From Coffea arabica (Eukaryota > Streptophyta > Magnoliopsida > Gentianales > Rubiaceae): a stretch of DNA of 64,000 nt. The notes below the pieces were generated by a model. That model did no database searches. It worked only from the letters and a program-made list of their open reading frames with translations, and had not been told where the DNA came from. Positions 25,001 to 37,093 of the stretch are shown here, piece after piece. Both the position numbers and the translations under genes were made by a program. The DNA lies in the NCBI RefSeq assembly GCF_036785885.1, contig NC_092323.1:5930501-5994500 (forward strand). Direction: 5' to 3'. How positions within the stretch are numbered: position 1 is the first letter of the stretch; the number at the start of each line of letters is the position of its first letter.

Positions 25001-26207
25001 CATTGGCAAAACCCAACAGCAAAGTAATGTTGACATTGCTTATTTGGGTTAACAAATCAAGAACCATATCAGTCTTCTAATAAGACAAAAAGGGTTTGCA
25101 CCAAAGTACTGTTATTATTTTGTAGCATTGGTTTGGTGGAGAGTATACCACAACAGTTAAACAGCTTCTTGGAGAAAAAACATAAAACCACAACCATCAC
25201 CAAGATCCAATACACAATCATGCTGCATTTTCAAAGTAGCACATTAAGTAGGAGTAAATTCAACATGGGAAGACCAACCTCCTCATGTGACGGGAATGAA
25301 TAATCAATTGGATACTGGGGGTGTTCAAGAGTTAAACGAACCAGCCTCTGCACTGCCATAACAGCAACTCCATAATTTGTAAAAGGAAGAAATAGAGGCA
25401 TAAAAAAAATTATAAAAGATCAACATGGCACTGAAAAGCATAAAGCGTCCAGCTGAAAAAGAGGAGCAAAAGCGTATTAACATCAGCCGCAGCATTGAAT
25501 GCAAGGTCGGACACATATCATCGTGTTCTTGATACAATAAATAAAAACCGAAAGCTATGAGGAGTAGTGATTGTGATAGATGACATGCAGTAAAACCTGT
25601 TCAGGGGATTCAGCATCAGGAGAAGTTTTCTGGAATTGGTAAACTGCGTCCCGGTTAGAATGGCACTCCAGCAGCTTCTCAAAGAACTGAGAAAAAGTAC
25701 AGCACAAAGTCCGATAATGTCAAGTTTGGGCTTTTCTTCTGGGGGGAAGGGAAACAATAAAAACTACCAACTTCACAAATTAGCTTGAAAATTACAGATT
25801 AACTAGCAAAATTGGGGTCACCTTCAAATCATCGTCTTGGGTAAAGGTTTTTAAGAAGGCAAGCAAAGTATCAAGGGGCCTCCTAGAAGGGTCGCTCAAG
25901 CTGGCTCCAATTTTCTTGTCATAAAAATTCAAAAACTCCTTCCACCCACCTTTGCTACCCTTCATTCCTCGCTTTTGAGCCAACTTTACCATCTCCACGA
26001 GCACCTACTCAAACAGAATCCATTTGTTACTAAGATTAAACTAACCAAGGCTAGTTTCTGGTTCTGAAACCGACAGAACACAGCTAATCATCAGGCCGAG
26101 GAAAAATTCACAAATAAATAGAAATCAGAGAAAAAGCCTTAACAAGTTCAGAGGAAAAAAGAAAAAAGGCTTACTTCCTTTTTAACTGAAGAGAGCATCT
26201 CGTCCAT
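22089..26207 (-). CDS. SDN: Small RNA degrading nuclease (SDN-like, DEDDh 3'-5' exonuclease)
   Basis: Twelve minus-strand exons: 26207-26175, 26004-25822, 25686-25597, 25347-25279, 24838-24698, 24562-24446, 24362-24293, 24172-24072, 23696-23562, 23486-23379, 22823-22719 and 22421-22089. Borders are GT-AG with consistent phase, giving 494 residues. The DEDDh residues are visible: AVDCEMV (D148, E150), GHSLNND (D232), then NPHNCLDDA (H282, D287). After the nuclease comes an RRM-like stretch ([23 protein letters not shown], split by an intron). The C-terminus is a charged coiled coil (about 440-485, heptads around [19 protein letters not shown]). Family knowledge: Arabidopsis SDN1-3 degrade single-stranded small RNAs including mature miRNAs. 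The paralogue number is not resolved. An intron holds a SINE. Confidence 0.93.
22973..23069 (-). repeat. tRNA-derived SINE with TSD, in SDN intron
   Basis: Read on minus: GGGTCAGGTGGCA (A-box-like), GGGTTTGAGACC (B-box-like) and a poly-A tail (poly-T on plus at 22973-22985). Direct repeats TTGAGTGGG flank it at 22964-22972 and 23070-23078. It sits in the intron between SDN exons 10 and 11, sense to the gene. A decayed relative is at 8.9 kb. Confidence 0.8.
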
Positions 26208-26648
26208 GGATGATTCTGTGCTTCAGTGCGTATCTGTGTGAGACAGGAGAATAAGACGACGAAGGGATCTGGGTTTAGGGTTTAGAAGTTTAGATTCCGT
26301 CCGAAGCTGGTTTTGCCAATGAACCGGGAGCAATGGTCAGACCGGCTTTGGCCCAGTCAGGAAGTAAGGTTTTTTTTTTATTTTTTCGAGCGGGTGGTGT
26401 GGGCGCCGTTCTCTATCATGGCAAGTCCTGCGACATTTACTACTTTTATGTTTGTTTAACTTTTGAAGAATCTTTTGTTGGATTCGTGAACATTAAAATA
26501 TTTCTACAAGTCCACATTAAAATCAAACAGAATTCATGGGGGAATTCTCAAAGCTACATTGACAACAAATCATTAACCGATAGATATAAATATACTGAGA
26601 CTTGTCCACAGTGATGGTTTACTTTTGATTCTTAGCGTTGTACACTAT
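26208..26648. other. 5' region of SDN gene
   Basis: Contains the SDN 5' UTR and promoter (minus strand) and short intergenic DNA. No promoter element could be assigned with confidence. Confidence 0.4.
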
Positions 26649-27587
26649 GGGCTTGTTTGGAACCTGAGTTTTTTTTAAGTTTGTCTTAAATTTTACTGTA
26701 ATGCACTGTAGAAGTTTTTGAAAAAATTTTGTAAAAGTTTTTATAAGGTGAAAAACTTTTTTGTAGAAGTTTTTGTAAAGTGAAAAACTTTTTTTTTCTT
26801 TTCTTTTTTTTCTTTCTTTTTCTCTTTCTCTTTCTTTTTCTTTTTCTTTCTTTCCTTTTTCTTTTCTTTCCTCTCTTCTTCTTATTCTTCTTCCTTTTTC
26901 TTCTTCTTCTTTCTTTCTTTCCTCCCCGTTACCTCCCAGCAGCAACTCACTCCCGCCACCTCCGCGCCACCCCTTTCTTCCCTTTCCCCTTCTCCTCCCC
27001 TCTGCCCTCCTACTCCCTCCCCCGCCACCCCCTATGCCCACTATCCCTTTCCCCTGCTCTCCCCCGCCACCCCCCTATGCCCACCATCCCTTTCCCCCGC
27101 CACCCCCCTATGCCCACCATCCCTTTCCCCCGCCACCCCCCTATGCCCACCATCCCTTTCCCCCGCTCTCCCCCGCCACCCCCTGTGCCCCGCTACCCTC
27201 CCTATCCTTTCCCCAGCGGGACCCCCTCCCCCCGCCACCCCCTGTGCCCCGCTACCCTCCCTATCCTTTCCCCAGCGGGACCCCCTCCCCCCGCCAACCC
27301 GTGCCCTTTCCCCAGCGTGCACCTTCTCCACAGCCATCAACAAGCCAGGCGCATCTCCGCAGGATGGGGAACGAAACAGCAATATTGGTCGACACTGACG
27401 GTGGTGTGGGTTGGGATAGGGGTGGAAGAAGAAAAAAAGGGAAGGAAATTTTTTTTGTGTGTTTTGGGTATTTTGAAGTGTGTAGGTAAAAAACTTTGAG
27501 AAGGTTTTTTGGGGTTTCTGTAGCAAAAGTTGTTAAAAAACTTGTAGGTAAAAAACTTGTCCAAAAATCTGACTTCCAAACAGGCCC
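26649..27587. mobile_element. MITE enlarged by GC-rich minisatellite sequence
   Basis: The ends are inverted: left GGGCTTGTTTGGAACCTGAG, right (read inward) GGGCCTGTTTGGAAGTCAGA. TAT flanks both sides as an apparent 3-bp target duplication. The outer parts (poly-T phrases such as GAAGTTTTTG and AAAAACTTTGAGAAG) match the 218-bp element at 61686-61903. The middle, about 26920-27420, is unrelated C-rich DNA holding a 33-bp repeat (27076-27165) and a 59-bp repeat (27184-27300). Long ORFs across it are proline- or glycine-rich low complexity and are not credible genes. Confidence 0.75.
27076..27300. repeat. C-rich minisatellites (33-bp and 59-bp periods)
   Basis: The phrase CTATGCCCACCATCCC recurs at 27075, 27108 and 27141 (33-bp steps), with an earlier diverged copy near 27032. 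The phrase TGTGCCCCGCTACCCTCC recurs at 27184 and 27243 (59-bp step). Confidence 0.9.
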
Positions 27588-28329
27588 TATGTTCTAAAAT
27601 GGGTATTCGCCTGGTCTAGTAATGTTCAAAAAGTTGAATATAATCAATTGAAGAGAAAGCAGTAAAAATGAGATTGATATGTTAGTCGAATTAAGAATGT
27701 GCTCGGATACCAGATCATTTGGGATAATTTTTTTTAAAAAAAAAAAGAATATTGTATAATATTTCTTTAATATGATGTATGTAAAATAATAAAGTAGTTA
27801 TAAAATATGTTGATGATGTAAATAAATAAAAATTTACAAATAAACTACAATATGTGTGATAACCTGATAAGGGAGTGTTTTTGGGAACATAAAAAATGAT
27901 TGCCCATGGTTTTGATGGGCAGCATTCTTTTCCTTATTTTATTTTGGGCAGGGGCTGTGTGAGGTACCTAGAAAAAAAAGGAGTGTTTTTGGGAACTCAA
28001 AAAATGATTGCCCATGGTTTTGTTCTTTTCTTTTATTTCCTTTCCTTTTTGAATTTTTTGAATTTTAATTGTTTCGTTGACGTCTACTGTAAGGTCACCA
28101 AATTCATATCAAAAACATAAATTTTCAACTAATGATGTCAAGTTTACATTATTAGCACAGACTAATTGTAAATCAAACCCAAATATAGAGGATAAATTCA
28201 CACCTCTTCAACTTAAATACACACTTTAAATGCTTTGGTGAATGGTATCGTTAGCATAATACTTTATATAATTGTAAAATTTAGTTGAATAGATGGATTT
28301 ACCATTTTCCAATCCGAAATACGAGTGAA
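27588..28329. other. AT-rich intergenic DNA with a short direct repeat
   Basis: A phrase of about 43 bp, starting GGAGTGTTTTTGGGAAC and ending GCCCATGGTTTTG, is present at 27872-27914 and 27980-28022. No gene recognised. Confidence 0.6.
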
Positions 28330-28939
28330 CTAGTGTGAATACCCGTACTACGCACGGTACTGACATTATTAAAAAAATGAAAATAAAATGGTGAATTGAA
28401 AAATGTTAAAAAATTGTACCAACACAATTAAAATGTAATATCTGTCTAACAATAGTTTGAAATATGATGGAATGTGTATATCATTCAAAAACTACCTTTT
28501 TCGGAAGATAGATCCTGAAAAAATAATAGAAATTTATATTAGAAAATGAATGATATATGAATAAAACTGAATGTAATTAAATGTTGTTAAAATGAAATAC
28601 TTACAAATATTATGGATTCAATTTGATAATCCTGCATGAATGTGCGAACACTCTTCACATCAATCAACTTTTAGTACGAAAGCCAAAATTGGTGATTTAA
28701 TTAATTCTGTTGAATTTTGTGGAGTGCGTAATACAAATTAAAATACACGATCTTTGCATAAATTGATTGTTGGTTGAACAACCTATCACCATTGTCCTGA
28801 GAATTAAGTACGTGTGAAATTCAAAATTAGTGGAGCAACCTACCATCGTTGTTAAAAAAAATGATAGATGGCAACAAATGTACAAAATAAGAACAAATCT
28901 TTTAAATATTCGGTATTTTGATGTGTTATTATTCTTTTG

Positions 28940-29260
28940 TATTCATGATTTTTTAGAGTTGTAAGATTAAATAATATTATTGATTCGGAAATGTTGTATT
29001 GTTCACTTTGCAAGTCTATTTTGTATTCAAGATATTTTAGAGTTGTAAAATTAAACAATAGTATTGATTTGAAAAATATTATAATTTATGTTTTGCAAGT
29101 CTATTTTATATTAATGATTTTTTAGATTTGTAAGATTAAATGATATTATTGATTTGATAAATTTTGTATTTTTTGATTTGCAAGTCAATTTCGTATTAAT
29201 GATTTTGTAGAGTTGAAAAATGAAATAAAATTATTCAATTTAAAACTATTATTTTTTTAG
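28940..29260. repeat. ~85-bp tandem repeat, nearly four diverged copies
   Basis: Units start at 28940, 29024, 29109 and 29194 (the last partial). Each opens with TATTMAWGATWTTTTAGA-like sequence and closes with TTTGCAAGTCTATTTTR. Copies are diverged, so the array is old. It lies inside the putative minus-strand Helitron. Confidence 0.85.
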
Positions 29261-29503
29261 ATTTGTCAATCTAAATATTTTTCTTTTTCTTTTTCTTGGA
29301 AGAAGGATATATTACCTTGTAAATCTGACCCTATGTTATAGATTAACCGGTCACTAAGTAACCATTCGAATTGAGGAAGGGTATGGTTAGCTAAATTAGA
29401 AATGAATTGATTATTTGATCCATGAGCACCCTTAATTTGTGTACTTAAGATCATATTTAAAAAAATATTAAATATAATTACATGAGAAAGGTATGAGAAC
29501 ATT

Positions 29504-29599
29504 ACCAATTTGTTCTGCTGTAACTATGTTAGCAGGCACAGCATGGTGTGTACCAGTTTGTTCTGCTGTAACTATGTTTACAGGCACAATGTCTTGCGT
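29504..29599. repeat. 48-bp tandem duplication
   Basis: Two units at 29504 and 29552 share TTTGTTCTGCTGTAACTATG and CAGGCACA. No protein recognised across them. Confidence 0.85.
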
Positions 29600-30635
29600 A
29601 GCAGGAACAAATTCTTCAGACGAGTCTGCATAATTTTAAAAATTCATAAACATTATATCATGAACAGTAAATATAGAAATAAGGTGTATAAGTTACATAA
29701 ATAGAGTTGAAAATGCAATGGTAATAGTTAATTATGTGTTAAAAATAAGCGAGAAATCTAGATCTTACCATCGTTATGGCCATCACATGGCGACATTGAT
29801 GTGAGGGGAATTTCAATAATTGCTGAGTCGTTATGTATTCCATCTAATATTATGTCATGTAAACAGTTGATTTAGCAAGATAATGCAGCAAAAAGTGTGA
29901 TTATAATATGAGTTTAACGATATAATAAACTTTATATTTACCATGATCACGCTAGATCACTAGTAATATCAATGGCTGTCGAACTTGAGAAGAGGCAGAA
30001 TTTTCATTTCTTTGATCTAGAAATGCATTAAAATATATATTAAACTAACAATCAATAGTTTTTATATTTGTTTTAAATGTAATGATGTGATACATTGTAT
30101 GAGAATTGTTAACCAAATAAATACAATAGCTAAAGAAGAAATAACATCAATGGTCAGATATACAATTATATTCTAATCAAAAGAAAATTAAGTACCAATA
30201 GAATTGTTGTTAACACCCACAGTTAATACAGTAATCCCTATATAAATATATTTTGGTACATGTAGTAATTTGAAATACATGGCTAAAACCACTAACATGC
30301 ATGTGGCTAGTAGTTTGTTTATTGTCGAGGTATATATTTTTGAAAAAATTAAATTTGAAAGGTTAAAAAATAAATTATGAAGGTTAACTAATATATTTCT
30401 TTTATTCCGTATGTTGGAAATGAATTAGTTATATTAGTTACATGGAAAAAGGTTAAAATTTTAAAAAGTACTATTTTAGTATCTAATCTATATTGTATTT
30501 ATGTATCTTATCTAAACCCTTAACATATATTAAAAATTTTGAACAAAGCTCCAATAACAAATATTTAAAGAAATACTAAAACTACAACAAGCATCAAATA
30601 TTATCCTTCCCTATCTCTCGTGCAATATATATAGA

Positions 30636-33078
30636 TGTAAAATTATATTGCATTAATTTTTTATCCGGACAGAAACTATTCATTAATGTTTATGCTCAGA
30701 CTTTAAGGACATATTCTTAACTATCGTTGAAAATATATGTTACATAAGAATATACGTTTGAAAGTTTTGAAAACTAAATATTGCAGCCTTGGGTGCAGAA
30801 GATATAAACACCAGGCAACGATTTAATTTTTAACTAAAATGAAAAAGTTTTAATTGGTTGTAGTGTTTTAAAGGAGGGTTTGGTGTCTTCATAATGTGAG
30901 CTGAAGCGTCTTCTCGCTTCCTGAAGTGATAGGTAATAGGGAAGAAGTATGTATGTATGCTCCTCGTAAAGTTGAACTATAACTATGAATAACATAATTA
31001 AATTTGGACGAAAATGCACTTAAAAATTGCTGAATATGTTACATATTCTTTTTCTTCTCTTCATAGTTCATATGCATTTTAAGATGCTAATATTTCCAAT
31101 CATTGTGTTTGCAACCATGCGTCAACCATTTTAAGTTATAAAAGCTGTCTGTTGCGTCAACCATGCATTTACCTTTTTTAATGTTTTTCTTACTGTCTCG
31201 TTAGTTTTTATAGTTTCCTTCTTAGATGATCAAGAAACGTGGGAAAAATATGGGAAAAATATGAGCATGATTATAGGATTTATAGTATATTCAATAATTT
31301 GATACTCAAATCACCGATGAGGCAAAGTTTGCCTAAATAAGCTTTACAGTGCCCTAATTCTTTGCAAAAAAAAAAAGGGCTAAATAGTCCTAATTGGCAT
31401 CACAAGTTACAGCAACGTGCCAGTGGCATCTAGGCCTAATTTTTTTTTGGTCAAAATCTAGTCCTAATTGGTTTTGCCGTTTCTTGATCATGTTGTATGC
31501 TTCCGAATTAAAATTGTATTAAAATAGCATGTGAATAAGCATTTGTCTTTAATTAAGGAGTAAAAAGGATTTAAAGTATAAATAAATACAAAACTATAAA
31601 AAAGATTTAAAGTATAAATATATTTAGCGATTTATGAAATAGATTATGGAAAAGATTTAAATTTTAAATTTGACTGGTGATAGGGTTGATTATAATCCAC
31701 TACTTTTTATGTATTAAAATAAATACAAAAATCTATAACCCACAACTTGTTCCGTTCTTGAGATTTTTTTAAGGGTTAAATATAGTAAATCTCTTAACTT
31801 TACATTTAGCTGCACTTTACCCTCTCAACTTTATATTTAGTTGTGCATTTGTGATTTTTTTGAAATGTGATTGTAATTTGCAAAGCTCATTTGTAGGAGT
31901 GGTTATAGGGTTAGTTTGGTGATAAATAATTCTTAATTATAAAAATGTAACATTGTATTAAAATAGCATACGAATGAGCATTTGCCTTTCATTAAGGAGT
32001 AAAAAGGATTTAAAGTATAAATAACAAACTATAAACGGTTTATAAAGTAGATAGTGAAAATGTTTTAAATTTTAAATTTGATTGGTGATAGGATTGGTTA
32101 TAACCCACTACTTTTTATGTATTAAAATAAATATAAAAATCTAGAAAAAAGAATAAGAAGTTTGGAAGCTTGAAAGGGTCTCTGCTAAAATCCCCTTCTG
32201 CAGTACATATAGATATAGACAAGCAGTAGTGGTGATACAAGGTTGGAGTCTATGGCCCAATACGCCAAACAATTGAAAGGCCCAAGAAACAGGAGATACT
32301 TGTGGGAGCCAACTGCCAAGCTTACCTTGGTCTAACAGATGATTATGAGCATGACAATGGAATTGCAGGCAATTGCACATTTATTAATTCCGATCACTGT
32401 AAGTGGGGTGGAATTCCACGATGGCCGATAATCACTTGGCTCAATAACAAAATTTAGATGGTGCTAAAGTGAGATAATTTGAAAATTTATGTAAAGTGTA
32501 GTCTGCAATTGAAATTTGAATTCATTAAATTATTAAATTATTAAGTACTAAACCTGATATAACCATTAAATCGCTAAATTATTAAGTACTAAATATGATA
32601 CATTTAAATATGTATCATGTTAAGTGATAAGTGAATATCTTATCATTTTATTACTTAATTTTTGAAACAAATTTTGTCTAAAAAAATTAAGCATTACTTA
32701 ATTAATTTAAATGTTATTTTTTTTATTAAACACGTCTACACATGCCTATTAAATTTAAATATTGAATTAAATTATAAAATAAAACCTAAATTTTTAGACC
32801 CAATTTCTAACTTTTGAAGGCTTGGGAGAAGGCATTTACATGTTAAATGTGTACTATGTGGCATAAAATGCCAATGGTTTAATTATCAAGTCTTGTCCAT
32901 TACTTATAATGCATGCGCGTGACCTACAACTATTTATTTGGTAATCAATAATTGATAGTACACCAAGTGGCAATACCAAGCGATGCACACGAAGCATCCA
33001 TCTATTTATTTACTTATTTATTTATATTTTCCCGACGACGACGTCTCTCAGCCCTGGTCATGCATGCTTCGGCTCGAC
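30636..33078. other. Gene-free AT-rich DNA with a diverged direct repeat
   Basis: No gene seen. Blocks 31509-31738 and 31950-32143 are direct repeats sharing TTGTATTAAAATAGCAT, TAAGGAGTAAAAAGGATTTA and CCACTACTTTTTATGTATTA. The spacer between them has a TTAAGGGTTAAATATAGTAA phrase typical of old transposon sequence. I could not define termini. Confidence 0.7.
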
Positions 33079-34128
33079 TAGGCATGTCAATTGATCGGAT
33101 CTTATCCAAATTCAATCCAGACCCAATATATCTTGATAGGGTTTGGATTTAATTTCTCAAATTCAAACCTTACCCAAACTCAAATCCTGTGAGAGAGCCG
33201 TGGGTATGGGTAAGATCTGATTTTTTAGAATCAATGTTCAAATTCAGATCCATAACAGATCTTACCCAGACCCATATATATTTAACTAAATAATACATAT
33301 ATTAGTAAATTTATAAAATAATATAATATTTTATGACTATTGGATCGAATACAGTAAGATTTTATGGCATCAAAATCTGCATTTAGTGTTGGTAGTTAGG
33401 TGATTGATAAGACTCATGTCAAATTACTTCTAGATATGGTTGAAACATTAGTGATTACTGATGATTGAATTGACTCAAAAAAAATGAGTAAGTGTTTATA
33501 AATTTTTTTATTATATTATTTATTTGCCATCAGTCTTTAGTCAAATGACTTTATCTCATTCACTATTTTAATACTGGATTGCGAGACATCTACCAACATT
33601 AAGGTTTAAATAAGAAAAAGAGGTACAAAATTACATTTTTTTAATAAGACTAAATATTTATATATGTCATGGTTGTTTTCTTTTTTAAAAACTAATCCTA
33701 ATTGTCATTGTAATTAGTACAAACTTTTCAAGAAAAGGAAAAAAAGTAAAAGCAAACAAATAAAAGATTGAAGGTAAATGCAGTTGAATTTTTGGAAAAT
33801 ATATAGAAATAGTCAATAATAATTATTTCTTTGAGTTCACAATATTGCATTCAATTTGTTGGATGTTAATTTTATTATTTGAAAACAAAAATTAGATTGT
33901 ATTTATATCATTTATGAACTCTATACATTTTAAATATATTTTTACTTTAGTATGTTCAAAAAATACTCATGGATGCCCATTGGATATCCAAATACATAAA
34001 AATTTGGATATGGATTTATTTTTTCAGACCCAAAAGGATTTGGATCTGAATTTGAATCTAACTAAATTAAATGGATCTAAATCTGAATCAAATGAATCCA
34101 ATTCAGATCCTACCCATTGACATGCTTA
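33079..34128. mobile_element. hAT-type non-autonomous element (1.05 kb)
   Basis: Terminal inverted repeat TAGGCATGTCAAT on the left; ATTGACATGCTTA on the right. Flanks GGCTCGAC (33071-33078) and AGCTCGAC (34129-34136) agree at 7 of 8 bases, consistent with a hAT target duplication. Subterminal regions are rich in GGATCT/AGATCC words. No transposase ORF. Confidence 0.85.
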
Positions 34129-34524
34129 AGCTCGACGTCTAGAAGATCTTCAATCCAAATATACTTAGACAGAGAGGGCCCAGATATAGATGCCAAGATA
34201 AAACTAGCTACTCAATTTTTATTTTTTTATTTTTTTTGTCAAATGCCAGCTGCTCAATAATAATTCTATCCAAATCCATGTACAGAATATAATTGAAAAA
34301 CATCCATTATTCTGTCAATAGCAAAAGACTCTTTAAAAAAATGTGAGCGTGTATAATTGCAAGGGGCTCATCACAGTGGTCGGTTTCAAGCAAGGAACAA
34401 ACTCGAGGCTCATTGCTCAAGTCGTTTAAACCGACTCCAAATTCAGCATTCCATAAACCATAAGCCCCCAAATTCCCCTCCCCCCCCCCGGGGCGGAGAT
34501 TTTCACAAACGTCTGCATAAAAAG

Positions 34525-35431
34525 TAGAGGTGGCAAAATGGACGGGATGGGCGGGATTTGCTTGGGTTTGTGATGGAACCGAGTCATATGGGTTTGGGCC
34601 CAACCTTACCCATATGTATTTTGGGACTAACTTGGGCGGGATCACTTTGGGATGGGTTTAGATTGATCCCGCCCAATACCCAAATCTATTTTCTACATAT
34701 TTTTTTTCCTTTAATTCATTTTTATTTTTTATATAATTTTAATATTTTTGATTTATTAATTTTTTTTTAGTTTTATTAAATAAACATGCAAGTGCTTTAT
34801 ACTCAAGATTCCCATCAAAAATTGGATTAACAAATAAAGGAAAAAATAGATATACAGTCATATTCCAACATATATCAAGATGGCCAAGGTACTTAAGGTG
34901 TTGAATATTTATCATCATCATTGTCCAAAAATGACAGGTCTAAATTGACTGAAATGTTGAAAATTCTTGTGGATAATGACTAGGAAAACTACTAGATTAT
35001 ATTCTCTGGTATGGCTATAAAAATTGTTAAAGATAATTTTTGAATCTAAGACTCCGTTTGGATTAGCTATTTTTTCAAAAAATAAGTTTTTCAAATACAA
35101 TTTTATAGTAATATGCAATAACTCAAAAAACATCCCATCCATATTAGTATATCAAATATTTCAAAAAAAAAATTATAGTAAAAATTTTTCATATATACTG
35201 CTATAATAAAATATTTCAAAAATACCCCCCAAAAATAGCTAAACCAAACAGAGCCCTTGTTATTTGAGCCCAATGGGTACCCAAGTATTTCCCAAGTATT
35301 CCCATCAATTAATGGGTACAATTGGGATTTGTCCCATTTTAAACCCAATATCAAAATCCAATACCCATCCCGCCCAAAGTCCCCATGGGCATGGGTAACC
35401 CATTGGGACTTGGGACAAATTGCCACCTCTA
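34525..35431 (-). mobile_element. hAT-type MITE copy A (907 bp), inverted relative to copy B
   Basis: Perfect terminal inverted repeat TAGAGGTGGCAA at both ends and identical 8-bp flanks ATAAAAAG (34517-34524, 35432-35439). Subterminal GGGCGGGAT and CCCAAGTCCCAAT words follow. The element is nearly identical to the copy at 58766-59670 read on the opposite strand. ORFs shared by the two copies (for example minus 35103-35426) have no transposase motif. It carries a nested MITE at about 35050-35256. Confidence 0.95.
35050..35256. mobile_element. MITE nested inside hAT MITE copy A
   Basis: Inverted ends: CTCCGTTTGGATTAGCTATT on the left; on the right, read inward, CTCTGTTTGGTTTAGCTATT. The same insert is present at the same place in copy B, so it entered before the two copies separated or is part of the family. 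Confidence 0.75.
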
Positions 35432-35439
35432 ATAAAAAG

Positions 35440-35770
35440 AGAGGAAAATACTAATCCTTATCCCACCAAGACATTGCTACAAGATATTCCACCACGAACA
35501 CACCGCCAAGCAAGATCTAAAGCTAAACTCCATGAAACGACAGTCGAACCAGTCAGTGGTTCGGCGGATGAGACTCATGAATGAGACGTTCTGGTCAAAA
35601 ACATCTTTCATAGGCAGATATGCCAATTTTCAGTTGGTGAATAAGTGGGACGGATTTCCAAACTGAGTCCACTCTACCTCAATAGAATAGGCCGTCCAGT
35701 AGAAGACTTCCCATTCAAAGTCAAATAATGTGAACACTCTATTGTAAATCCTAGAGCTACAAAACAGGTT

Positions 35771-35806
<36 letters not shown>

Positions 35807-37093
35807 AACCTTAAAATCAACAACCAAGTCAAAAACAGGGACAGGCAGTAAAAATGATAGGTATGCACAAGAATTCTCAAAATTAGTATATGATCTAGTA
35901 AAAACCAATTGGATACCATGCGCAGCAACTTACATCTGATTAAATGTAGTACTTATTCTTTTTACATCACAAAACGCAAAATGAAAATCAAATAAAAAAC
36001 TAAGCAGGGGCTAGTATAATAAAAGTCAAGATCATAAACAAAAATCACCAAAGCATAACTGCCTTTCACATACTAAATGTTCATGCTCATCACCTCAAGA
36101 GACCACAGCAAAGTTATACCACAACACAAACCACAGGAAACAGTTGATAATATGTCAAACAAAACGTACTTGTATATGCAATATGATGCAACAATTGGAA
36201 ATCACCATTAACTCAACAAGAAATGTAAAACAAAATTACAAGCAGCTTATCCTTAGCAGACATTTTATTAAGCAGCAGCTGTGCGAAGAAGACCCCAAAA
36301 TCAAAGTCAATTGCAAACCTTCAAGAATGAATAGTCTGATATATAAGTTGTCAAATAAATCAAAGATGATATTTACAAAGCCACAGAAGAAGATGCATCG
36401 TTTGATTATAAACTGGTACAAGTGACAACTAGAGAATGATGCATATCAGTTGGCTTCACATTAAATAGTACTGGAAATATCTACGTGAAACACAAGGCCA
36501 CTATTTTCTCTCTCTCTCTTTTTTTTTTTTGTTTTACAGAAAAGGAAGAGAATGAGAATTTGCCAAGAAGAAAACTGAAACACAAGGTTAACAGTGAGGA
36601 TAGTACAAAACGTTTGCTGGTTCTGCTACCACATTTGCATTGGAAAGTAAAGCAAATAATTGAAGAAGCTTAAGAACTTGTAGACATACTTTTGAAGAGC
36701 AACATGAACCTCGATAAGAAACTCCAACCTGAGAGAGACAGTATTTTCCAAATTAAAGAAGAGTCCAGATTCCAAAAATTGAACCAGGAGGAATGCACAA
36801 ATGTGGTGCTTTAGACAGCAAACATATAGCTCAAGAGCTAACCTTAAAGAAATAAGCATTAATTTCAGCTTAACATTCTTACACAGATGTTAAATGCAAT
36901 GCCACACAAACAATTGCTTCAAGGCAAGAGGGTCTCATTGCATTTTTGAACCACTTTAAACAGACAACTAACAAGACATTTGAACAAGCAAACTTTCAAA
37001 ACCGAATGTAGGAGTCAAACACCACTTGTGGCATTACAGAGAATAATTCAGAATAAGCAAGAGTTTCTCCAAATCAAGAGTTCATTACATGAC
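35440..37093. other. 3' side of VFB-type F-box gene and intergenic DNA
   Basis: No coding similarity recognised. It contains an AT dinucleotide microsatellite at about 35770-35807. The part next to 37093 is probably the 3' UTR of the minus-strand F-box gene; how far it extends cannot be told. Confidence 0.5.

Larger units (their letters stand above)
28330..30635 (-). mobile_element. Non-autonomous Helitron, minus strand (5' end tentative)
   Basis: On the minus strand the 3' end reads ACCGTGCGTAGTACGGGT (a slightly decayed hairpin), about 10 bases, then CTAG at 28333-28330 followed by T, the Helitron signature. A candidate 5' end is A/TCTATATATATTGCACGAG at 30635 downward, with the required A before TC. 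The 2.3 kb interior is AT-rich, has no recognisable protein and contains an 85-bp and a 48-bp tandem repeat. The 3' end is moderately supported; the 5' end is a guess by motif. Confidence 0.55.

Noticed and set aside
26619..27526. Long overlapping ORFs (up to 239 aa) rich in Phe, Pro or Gly/Arg/Lys on both strands
   Set aside because: They are translations of poly-pyrimidine runs and C-rich minisatellites inside a MITE; no domain or natural composition.
35103..35426. ORF of 107 aa also found at 58726-59052, suggesting a conserved protein
   Set aside because: It is shared only because both lie in copies of the same hAT MITE and start in the terminal repeat; no transposase or other motif is visible.
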